This document shows positions 1-4,990 of a stretch of 7,493 bases of DNA, in pieces. The stretch's first letter is position 1, and each line of letters begins with the position of its first letter. The stretch comes from JACVRW01 sp035705985. GTDB taxonomy: Bacteria; Actinomycetota; Thermoleophilia; Solirubrobacterales; Thermoleophilaceae. The stretch spans positions 1-7,493 of the forward strand of contig DASSVP010000174.1 in assembly GCA_035705985.1 (NCBI GenBank). The letters run 5' to 3'. The notes below the pieces were generated by a model. The model did no database searches, was not told the origin of the DNA, and saw only the letters and a list, made by a program, of their open reading frames with translations. Position numbers and translations under genes: made by a program.

Positions 1-367
1 CGATGGCGCCGGGAGCGTGCGTGCGACGCGACGCGATCTCGACGCTCGTCTGATCGGCGAAGCGATCGGTGATGATCCTGCGGCCGCTGTTGAGCAGCGT
101 CTTGCCCGTCTCGACGTTCGTGAACGTCCCCGCGAACGAGAGACGCAGGACCCAGCGCGCCAGCTCCCCGTCGCTGTCGTAGTACTCCACGACCGTACGC
201 CGCAGCGTGAGGTCGGCGACGACCGGAAACTCGCACCAGTCGATGTCGAATTGACGCTGGACGACGTTGTTGCGTTCGACCACGTTGGGCGCGCCGGCAC
301 TGGCCGGCGCGGACGCGATGGCGAACGCCGCTGCCGCTCCGACGAGCACAGCGATTGACTTGTGCAT
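1..367 (-). CDS. Secreted protein with signal peptide, function unknown (3' end beyond window)
   Basis: The frame is open from an ATG at 365-367 to the left edge, giving 122 residues with no stop. A strong ribosome site (AGGAGGG, 371-377) sits a few bases upstream and fixes the start. The N-terminus is a classic Sec signal peptide: MHK, then a hydrophobic stretch rich in Ala, Val and Ile over residues 4-21, and an ASA/GAP cleavage site after residue 24. The mature part begins GAPNVVERNNVV, has one cysteine (Cys45, in DWCEF), and then alternates hydrophobic and polar residues in a way that suggests beta strands (VVEYYDSDGELARWVLRLSF). I do not recognise a named family; small secreted proteins of this style are common in Actinobacteria. 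It lies 41 bases downstream of the gene at 409-738 on the same strand and may share its transcript. Real gene: confident. Function: unknown. Confidence 0.85.
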   Translation of the reverse strand, partial: MHKSIAVLVGAAAAFAIASAPASAGAPNVVERNNVVQRQFDIDWCEFPVVADLTLRRTVVEYYDSDGELARWVLRLSFAGTFTNVETGKTLLNSGRRIITDRFADQTSVEIASRRTHAPGAI

Positions 368-370
368 GGT

Positions 371-377
371 CCCTCCT
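371..377 (-). promoter_or_regulatory. Ribosome binding site AGGAGGG
   Basis: On the minus strand AGGAGGG lies three bases before the ATG at 365-367. It is a near-perfect match to the anti-Shine-Dalgarno sequence. It decides the start of the secreted-protein gene and argues against any gene on the plus strand here. Confidence 0.8.
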
Positions 378-408
378 GTGGTGGGGATCGGGTGTCGCCG
401 CAATGCGA

Positions 409-738
409 TCAGCCGGCGCTGAGAGTGCGCTGACGGTCCGCTGATCGAAGCGCCGCCGGGATTCGCGCGCGCTCCGCGGCCATGGCCCGTCCCCAGTCGT
501 CGCGCTGCGCAAGGGCAGAAAGCAGTCGGTCGACCTCCGCACCGACTGCATCAACGGTTGCCTTGCTCGCGCCATGGAGCAGTATGGCCCCGCCCACCTC
601 CAGCGCCTCGCGGACCACGCGCTCGGGGTCGAGCCCGCGTGCGACAGCCTCGCGCACGGCTTCGAGTGCAGGCCCGCTGATACGCAGCTCGCGAATGACA
701 AGCGCGTCGTCCTCGACTATGACGCTCGGCTGAGCCAC
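409..738 (-). CDS. Small protein of unknown function (109 aa)
   Basis: I chose the GTG at 736-738, which gives MAQPSVIVEDDALVIRELRI and has GGAG about nine bases upstream. The frame stays open upstream to about 1275, but that extension runs antisense through a tRNA-like sequence and two hairpins and is not credible protein. The protein is charged and mostly helical: an opening acidic/hydrophobic segment (residues 6-20), then EAVREAVARGLDPERVVREALEVGGAILL (about 26-54), which reads as two amphipathic helices, then VDAVGAEVDRLLSALAQRDDWGRAMAAERARIP (62-93). There is no signal peptide or membrane segment. The opening recalls, from memory and unchecked, the N-terminal part of longer actinobacterial proteins, so this could be a short paralogue or a truncated copy. 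The secreted-protein gene follows 41 bases downstream. Start choice is moderately secure; function unknown. Confidence 0.6.
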   Translation of the reverse strand: MAQPSVIVEDDALVIRELRISGPALEAVREAVARGLDPERVVREALEVGGAILLHGASKATVDAVGAEVDRLLSALAQRDDWGRAMAAERARIPAALRSADRQRTLSAG

Positions 739-950
739 CGGCTCGAGCTCCGGCGAGCCTGCGGCTTCGCCTTCCCACGCCTGCGTCTCGGCGGAGGCTG
801 TATCGGACGGATCCCTCGCTGGGTGACAACACCATGCTGGCATTGGTTCCGGCGCCTCGCCATACGGGGTCGGCCGAATGCCGCGCGGCGCGACATCTCC
901 TGGGCAACCCGTTCCCCACGTACTTCCGTGGTTCGCGCGGAGCGCCGCCT

Positions 951-982
951 TTTGGGCCAGAGAGGTCGGTCTCTGGCCCAAA
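951..982. repeat. Perfect 13-bp inverted repeat with 6-nt loop
   Basis: TTTGGGCCAGAGA (951-963) and TCTCTGGCCCAAA (970-982) are exact reverse complements separated by GGTCGG. The stem is stable in RNA from either strand. No long T run follows on either strand, so it is not a textbook intrinsic terminator, although it could end transcription in a GC-rich actinobacterium. It could also be a protein-binding site or part of a repeated element. Confidence 0.7.
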
Positions 983-1036
983 TCCCAGCGAATCCCCTGG
1001 AACTCGTGGTGACCCGAAGGCGAAGCTCGGGCCGTC

Positions 1037-1067
1037 CCTGTGACGGTTTGCCCTGCAAACTCACAGG
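1037..1067. repeat. Compound hairpin, 13 paired bases with 2-nt bulge
   Basis: CCTGTGA (1037-1043) pairs with TCACAGG (1061-1067). Inside it, GTTTGC (1046-1051) pairs with GCAAAC (1055-1060) across the loop CCT, leaving only CG (1044-1045) unpaired. All thirteen pairs are Watson-Crick. The right arm overlaps two other elements: the alternative hairpin at 1054-1074 and the first seven positions of the tRNA-like sequence at 1061-1132. Confidence 0.65.
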
Positions 1068-1074
1068 AGTTGCA
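1054..1074 (+). repeat. Alternative hairpin competing with 1037-1067
   Basis: TGCAAACTC (1054-1062) can pair with GAGTTGCA (1067-1074) if one A is bulged, giving an eight-pair stem with loop ACAG. It uses the same bases as the right side of the hairpin at 1037-1067, so a transcript could fold one way or the other but not both. Whether this has a function is unknown. Confidence 0.45.
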
Positions 1075-1132
1075 GCGGGAGGTGGATCGCCTCACACGCG
1101 AGAGGTCACTGGTTCGAACCCAGCCGCGCCCA
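1061..1132 (+). pseudogene. Degenerate tRNA-Val(CAC), 3' half intact
   Basis: From about 1087 the sequence follows a tRNA closely. The anticodon loop is CTCACAC (1091-1097) with T33 at 1092 and anticodon CAC at 1093-1095 (Val). The stem TCGC/GCGA closes it, with the outermost A-G pair mismatched. The variable loop AGGTC follows (1103-1107), then a T-arm CTGG-TTCGAAC-CCAG (1109-1123) and a 3' acceptor strand CGCGCCC plus discriminator A (1125-1132). CCA is not encoded. Upstream, the D-loop motif CAGCGGGAG (1073-1081) is present at exactly the right distance. The D-stem does not pair, however (TTGC against GGTG), and positions 1-7 are TCACAGG instead of the GGGCGCG needed for the acceptor. It is therefore not a working tRNA. 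It is a decayed or recombined tRNA-Val, or a tRNA-derived repeat. Confidence 0.7.
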
Positions 1133-1182
1133 TGAAGGACCTGCAAATCAGCGGTTGTGACCTCCGCGGGGCCATCCTCTTG

Positions 1183-1211
1183 CTCTGGGGGCTCGAAAAG
1201 GAACCCCCGAG
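1183..1211. terminator. G5/C5 hairpin, possible terminator
   Basis: CTC-T-GGGGG (1183-1191) pairs with CCCCC-GAG (1204-1211) with one bulged T, and TC/GA can extend the stem inside the loop. It lies 50 bases after the tRNA-like sequence, where a tRNA terminator could sit. There is no T run on either strand, so a termination role is only a suggestion. Confidence 0.35.
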
Positions 1212-1428
1212 GGATGAACGCTCGCACGCCGCGATCGGCCACTCGAGGTGTGCCGGGCCGACGCCTCGGACACATGCACCGCCGGCTGCATTCGAAGGCA
1301 GGCGTGATCTCAAAAGCGGTGCCGACCGCCCGCTCCTGGCGCGTGAACGAAAAGCGGCCGGGCTCCAGCCTCCATGCGTAATTGGGGGCTTGTACGCGAT
1401 TTCACCGGCAAGGGGGGCCGCGGGCGAC

Positions 1429-1434
1429 GATAAT
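1429..1434 (+). promoter_or_regulatory. -10 element for leaderless regulator transcript
   Basis: GATAAT matches the TATAAT consensus in five of six positions. It ends six bases before the GTG at 1441, which is the normal distance from a -10 box to the transcription start. The mRNA would therefore begin at the start codon. No good -35 box is visible at 16-18 bases, and the only purine-rich stretch (AGGGGGG at 1411-1417) is too far from the GTG to serve as a ribosome site. Leaderless mRNAs of this type are common in Actinobacteria. Confidence 0.5.
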
Positions 1435-1440
1435 CACCGT

Positions 1441-3084
1441 GTGGCGGAAGCCACCGACGAGCTGGAACGGGGTCGCGAGTCCTATGCGAAGCGCGCCTGG
1501 ATCGACGCCTACAGCTCGCTGTCGGAAGCCGACGGCCTGGAGCCTCTGAGCGCGGAGGACCTCGAGTTGCTCGCGAGGTCGGCCTACATGCTCGGCCGTG
1601 ACGACGACTATGTGAGCGGTCTGGAGCGCGCTCATCACGCCTATCTCGAGTCCGACGAGGCGTTGCGTGCCGTGCGGTCCGCGTGGTGGATCGGCCACAA
1701 CTTCCTGTTCCGCGGCGAGACGGGTCCCGCGAGGGGATGGTTTGCTCGCGCGAAGCGGTTGCTCGAGCGCGAGCGGCGTGACTGCGTCGAGCGGGGATAC
1801 GTGCTGATCGCGGCTTTGCTGGAGCACGTGATGGGCGGTGATCACCCCGCCGCGCATGCGACCGCAGTCAAGATCGCCGAGATCGGCGAGCGGTTCGAGG
1901 ACCGGGACCTTGTGGCGCTGGGACTGATGGAACAGGGCCACGCCCTGGTCCGACAGGGCCGCGCGGAGGATGGCCTGCGGCTGGTGGACGAGACCATGGT
2001 GGCCGTCACGACGGGAGAGCTGTCCCCGATCGTCGCCGGAATCGTCTATTGCAGCACGATCGCGTTCTGCCAGAGCGTGTACGAGCTGCGCCGCGCCCGA
2101 GAGTGGACAGCCGCACTGACGCGCTGGTGCGAGGGGCAGCCCGACATGGTGGCTCACAACGGGCTGTGCCTAGTGCATCGCGCTCAACTGATGACCGTCA
2201 GGGGTACCTGGCAGGACGCCCTCGATGAGCTCCGGCGGCTCGGCGAACGCTTCACAGAGGGAGTGTTGAATCAGCGCGCCCTCGGCCACGCTGCCTACCA
2301 GCGCGGGGAGGTCCATCGCTTGCAGGGCGAGTTCGGAGCGGCGGAAGCCGCCTACCGCGAGGCGAGCAAGTTCGGGCGCGAGCCGCAGCCAGGGCTGGCG
2401 CTCTTGCGCCTGGCGCAGGGCAACGGCGACGCCGCGGCCGCCGCGATCCGGCGTGCTGTGAGTGAGACCACACAGCCGCTGAAGCGAGCGGCCTTCCTTC
2501 CCGGATACGTGGAGATCATGCTGGCTGCGGGAGATCTCGACGCGGCGGGCAGCGCCTCCCGCGAGCTCAACGAGATCGCGGAACGCCAGGACACCGGCAT
2601 GCTCGACGCCATGGCCGCCCAGGCGCGGGGGGAGGTGGCGCTCGCCGAGGGCGACGCCCACGCCGCACTGGTCGCGCTACGCCACGCCTGCCATGCCTGG
2701 CAGGAGCTCGAGGCGCCGCACGAGGCCGCCCGAGCTCGCGCGCTGTTGGGGCTGACCTGCCGCTCTCTGGGAGACGAGGACACCGCGGCGCTCGAGTTGG
2801 AGGCGGCCCGCGGCGTCTTCGCTGGGCTCAGCGCAGCGCCGGCCCTCGCCTGGATCGACTCCCTCTCCGGCCGGGCGACGGCACCCGCCGACCACGGACT
2901 GACGTCGCGTGAGCTCGAGGTGCTGCGGCTGGTCGCGGCCGGGAGGAGCAACCGGGAGATCGCGTCAGCGCTCGTCATAAGCGAGCGCACCGTCGCCCGC
3001 CACCTGCAGAACATCTTCGCCAAGCTCCGCGTCCGGTCGCGAACCGCGGCGAGCAGGTTCGCGTTCGAGCACGATCTCGTCTGA
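1441..3084 (+). CDS. LuxR-type transcriptional regulator with TPR-like sensor body
   Basis: This is a 547-residue cytoplasmic protein. Its C-terminus (residues 486-547, starting GLTSRELEVLRLVAAGRSNREIA) is a clear LuxR/GerE helix-turn-helix; SERTVARHLQNIFAKL, about 514-529, is the recognition helix region. The preceding 480 residues are almost all helical, with TPR-like pairs such as the stretch at about 277-310 (AAYQRGEVHRLQGEFGAAEAAYREA). There is no Walker A motif, so it lacks the NTPase domain of MalT/LAL regulators, and no response-regulator receiver domain. The first residues (MAEATDELERGRESYAKRAWIDAYSSL) begin directly with such helices, which supports the GTG at 1441. The frame is open much further upstream but crosses the tRNA-like region, so that extension is rejected. 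It is followed by a hairpin and then a small-protein/flavoprotein pair on the same strand, which it plausibly controls. Family: confident. Ligand and targets: unknown. Confidence 0.9.
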   Translation: MAEATDELERGRESYAKRAWIDAYSSLSEADGLEPLSAEDLELLARSAYMLGRDDDYVSGLERAHHAYLESDEALRAVRSAWWIGHNFLFRGETGPARGWFARAKRLLERERRDCVERGYVLIAALLEHVMGGDHPAAHATAVKIAEIGERFEDRDLVALGLMEQGHALVRQGRAEDGLRLVDETMVAVTTGELSPIVAGIVYCSTIAFCQSVYELRRAREWTAALTRWCEGQPDMVAHNGLCLVHRAQLMTVRGTWQDALDELRRLGERFTEGVLNQRALGHAAYQRGEVHRLQGEFGAAEAAYREASKFGREPQPGLALLRLAQGNGDAAAAAIRRAVSETTQPLKRAAFLPGYVEIMLAAGDLDAAGSASRELNEIAERQDTGMLDAMAAQARGEVALAEGDAHAALVALRHACHAWQELEAPHEAARARALLGLTCRSLGDEDTAALELEAARGVFAGLSAAPALAWIDSLSGRATAPADHGLTSRELEVLRLVAAGRSNREIASALVISERTVARHLQNIFAKLRVRSRTAASRFAFEHDLV

Positions 3085-3088
3085 CGCT

Positions 3089-3115
3089 AGGCATTGGTCA
3101 GAAATGACCATGCCT
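3089..3115 (+). terminator. Hairpin with GAAA tetraloop after the regulator
   Basis: Four bases after the TGA, AGGCAT-T-GGTCA (3089-3100) pairs with TGACC-ATGCCT (3105-3115) across the loop GAAA. The stem has eleven pairs with one bulged T. The sequence after it (GTCTCGCC) is not a T run. Its position directly after the stop favours a terminator of the short-tail type used in GC-rich genomes; an operator for the next unit is the alternative. Confidence 0.55.
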
Positions 3116-3205
3116 GTCTCGCCGCAAAGTTGGTGAATCCCGCCGATGCGCGGCCGGGGTCACCCGCGTACCGTCGCCGTGACGTAGTCGGCAACCACGA
3201 CCGAG

Positions 3206-3210
3206 AGGAG
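3206..3210 (+). promoter_or_regulatory. Ribosome binding site AGGAG
   Basis: AGGAG lies eight bases before the ATG at 3219, an ideal spacing. It supports independent translation of the small protein that opens the two-gene unit. Confidence 0.75.
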
Positions 3211-3218
3211 CGGCGGAT

Positions 3219-3515
3219 ATGTACGTAGTCGCACAGCATGAGATCAAGGACCAGAAGACGGCGTTCTCGCAGGGCGAGAAGCTGATCAGGAACGAGGGCG
3301 CGCCGGAAGGGGTTCGGGGTCTGCAGTTCTATCCGAGCACCGATGGGTCCGCGGTCACCTGCCTGTGGGAGGCCGAATCCGTCGAGGCGGTCCAGGGGTA
3401 CGTCGACTCGACGCTCGGGGACTCGAGCCAGAACACCTGCTACGAGGTCGATGCCGACCAGGCGTTCGCGGAGCGGCCGCTGGGGCTCCCGGTGTCGGCC
3501 GCGATTGGCGCGTAG
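3219..3515 (+). CDS. Small ferredoxin-fold-like protein, function unknown
   Basis: A 98-residue protein with no signal peptide. The predicted pattern is strand (MYVVAQHEI), helix (DQKTAFSQGEKLIRNE), two strands (VRGLQFYPSTDGSAVTCLWEA, about 33-53), helix (VEAVQGYVDSTLG, about 55-67) and strand (NTCYEVDADQAF, about 72-83). This beta-alpha-beta-beta-alpha-beta order is that of dimeric alpha/beta-barrel (ferredoxin-like) proteins, the fold also seen in DUF4242 and antibiotic-monooxygenase-like families. I cannot place it in one. The CLWEAESVEAVQ segment resembles the core of such domains, where binding would be at the sheet face. It has a strong ribosome site and lies 49 bases upstream of the flavoprotein, so the two are probably cotranscribed. 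A role as an accessory to the flavoprotein is a guess from context. Confidence 0.8.
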   Translation: MYVVAQHEIKDQKTAFSQGEKLIRNEGAPEGVRGLQFYPSTDGSAVTCLWEAESVEAVQGYVDSTLGDSSQNTCYEVDADQAFAERPLGLPVSAAIGA

Positions 3516-3550
3516 GTCCCCGAGGTGGCTTCGTGCCATCCGGCCCTGGA

Positions 3551-3556
3551 AAGGAG
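3551..3556 (+). promoter_or_regulatory. Ribosome binding site deciding a TTG start
   Basis: AAGGAG lies eight bases before the TTG at 3565. The frame is open back to 3343, but only the TTG has a good ribosome site and places the protein start a normal distance before the FAD-binding strand. Confidence 0.75.
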
Positions 3557-3564
3557 CACGACCG

Positions 3565-4791
3565 TTGAGCGAAGGAAGTTATGACGCGATAGTCGTCGGA
3601 GCGCGGTGCGCCGGATCCCCCACCGCGATGCTGCTCGCGCGTAAGGGCTACCGGGTGCTGTTGCTCGACAAGGCGACCTTCCCGAGCGACACGATGTCCA
3701 CCCACCTTGTGCATCCGCCAGGAGTGGCTGCGCTCAAGCGCTGGGGCCTCCTGGAGCGCCTGGAAGCTACGGGTTGCCCACCGATCGAGACGTACTCCTT
3801 TGATTTCGGACCGCTGACGATCTCTGGGTCGCCCCGTCCGATCGATGGCGTGGCGCGGGCCTACTGCCCGCGCCGCACCGTTCTCGACCAGCTCCTCGTC
3901 GAGGCGGCCGGCACGGCGGGTGTCGAGATCCGCGAAGGATTTGTCGTCGATGAGGTCCTGGCTGCCGACGGGACCGTGACAGGCGTCCGCGGTCGCGCCA
4001 AGCGGCACGCGGCGGCCACGGAACGTGCGCGGGTCGTCATCGGGGCCGACGGCCGACACTCCCTGGTTGCGAAGACGGTGCGGCCCAAGGAGTACGACGT
4101 GCGGCGGTCCCACCTGGCGATGTACTACGCCTACTGGAGCGACCTCCCGGCCGACGGCTTCGAAGCCTACATCCGGACCGACAATCGACGTGGCTGGGCG
4201 GCCGCGAGCACGCACGACGGACTCACCGTGCTCCCGTTCGGCTGGCCCGTCGAGGAGTTCCGTCCAAACCGCAAGGACATCGAAGGGAATTTCTATGCGG
4301 CCATGGACCTCGCCCCCGAGTTCGCGAAACGTGTTCGCGGTGCGAAGCGGGAATCGAAGTTCATCGGCTCCGCCGACCTACCCGGCTACTTCCGCAAGCC
4401 GTTTGGGCCCGGCTGGGCGCTGCTCGGCGACGCCGGGTACCACAAGAATCCGATCACCGCGATGGGCATCAACGACGCTTTTCGCGATGCCGAGCTGGTT
4501 GCCGGCGCCCTGGATGATTTCTTCTCAGGGCGGCGCACCTACGAGGTGGGCATGAGCGCCTACCAGCAGACCCGTGACCGCGAGACGCTGCCCGTCTACG
4601 AGTTCACCGACGAGTTCGCGCAGCTGGAGCCCCCACCGCCTGAGAGGCGGCAGCTGCTCGGGGCGATGTGCGGAAACCAGGAGGCGATGGACGGGTTCGT
4701 CAGCGTGCAGGCGGCGACGCTTCCTGCACCGGCGTTCTTCGCCCCCGAGAACGTCGGGCGAATGATGGCAGCGGCCGAGCCAGCAACCTGA
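3565..4791 (+). CDS. FAD-dependent oxidoreductase/monooxygenase
   Basis: A 408-residue flavoprotein of the p-hydroxybenzoate hydroxylase/geranylgeranyl reductase superfamily. The first strand and dinucleotide loop are YDAIVVGARCAGSPTAMLLARKG (residues 6-28), with GARCAG in place of the usual GxGxxG, and the ribose-binding acid follows in LLLDK. The middle motif is GADGRHS (160-166), the DG fingerprint of this superfamily. The third is GDAGYHKNPITAMGINDAFRDA starting at 288, which holds the FAD ribityl chain; Asp289 is the key residue. No membrane segment or signal peptide is present. The C-terminal segment (PAFFAPENVGRMM) is intact, so the protein looks full length. Start is TTG at 3565, set by AAGGAG. 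It follows the small protein by 49 bases in the same unit, downstream of the LuxR-type regulator. Hydroxylation, epoxidation or reduction of an unknown small molecule are all possible; the substrate cannot be read from the sequence. Confidence 0.9.
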   Translation: MSEGSYDAIVVGARCAGSPTAMLLARKGYRVLLLDKATFPSDTMSTHLVHPPGVAALKRWGLLERLEATGCPPIETYSFDFGPLTISGSPRPIDGVARAYCPRRTVLDQLLVEAAGTAGVEIREGFVVDEVLAADGTVTGVRGRAKRHAAATERARVVIGADGRHSLVAKTVRPKEYDVRRSHLAMYYAYWSDLPADGFEAYIRTDNRRGWAAASTHDGLTVLPFGWPVEEFRPNRKDIEGNFYAAMDLAPEFAKRVRGAKRESKFIGSADLPGYFRKPFGPGWALLGDAGYHKNPITAMGINDAFRDAELVAGALDDFFSGRRTYEVGMSAYQQTRDRETLPVYEFTDEFAQLEPPPPERRQLLGAMCGNQEAMDGFVSVQAATLPAPAFFAPENVGRMMAAAEPAT

Positions 4792-4811
4792 CCTCGACGC
4801 CCGGGGGGATA

Positions 4812-4828
4812 GGCACGACGACGGTGCC
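4812..4828 (+). terminator. Short hairpin after the flavoprotein gene
   Basis: GGCAC (4812-4816) and GTGCC (4824-4828) form a five-pair stem with a seven-base loop, 20 bases after the stop codon. There is no T run. It lies in the 199-base gap between two converging genes, where a terminator is expected, but hairpins this short occur by chance in GC-rich DNA. Nothing else identifiable is in that gap. Confidence 0.25.
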
Positions 4829-4990
4829 GGCCGAAACCATCGCGGCCCGCGCTCTGCGCCGGAGCGGCCGCCTTCGTCAGCGCGGCAACGTGCTCGCATC
4901 GGACGAGGAGCGGAGCGCAGCCCCCTCGCGAGGAGGCGCCTGCCTTCAATGGATGCGAGAGCGGACGGGTGCAAGCGGTTCCAAGAGGCT

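Larger units (their letters stand above)
739..1440. other. 700-base gene-free interval with structured elements
   Basis: No frame here reads like protein. The frames that stay open do so because of GC content, and none has a ribosome site and a protein-like composition together. The interval separates the minus-strand gene at 738 from the regulator at 1441. It holds a perfect 13-bp inverted repeat, two overlapping hairpins, a degenerate tRNA-Val, a G5/C5 hairpin and the regulator's likely promoter, each listed separately. The remainder (739-950, 1212-1428) shows nothing I can name. Confidence 0.6.

Noticed and set aside
17..358. Plus-strand frame of 113 residues
   Set aside because: It lies opposite the signal-peptide gene, which has a strong ribosome site; its composition is rich in Arg and Asp, as expected of a complementary-strand artefact.
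739..1275. Minus-strand open frame extending the 109-residue protein upstream to about 288 residues
   Set aside because: The added part is antisense to the tRNA-like sequence and to two hairpins, has a protein-unlike composition and no ribosome site at its first ATG.
1092..1313. Minus-strand frame ending in MGAAGFEPVTSRV
   Set aside because: The end is the antisense translation of the tRNA anticodon loop and T-arm, a known type of spurious ORF; the rest is not protein-like.
574..1440. Plus-strand open frame continuous with the LuxR-type regulator
   Set aside because: It crosses the minus-strand gene and the tRNA-like region; the protein-like sequence begins at the GTG at 1441, which also has a -10 box.
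3159..3183. GTCAC/GTGAC inverted repeat upstream of the small protein, a possible operator
   Set aside because: Five-base arms with a 15-base spacer are expected by chance in this base composition; no second copy was seen.
4924..4933. Palindrome CCTCGCGAGG
   Set aside because: A single short GC-rich palindrome without context; likely chance.
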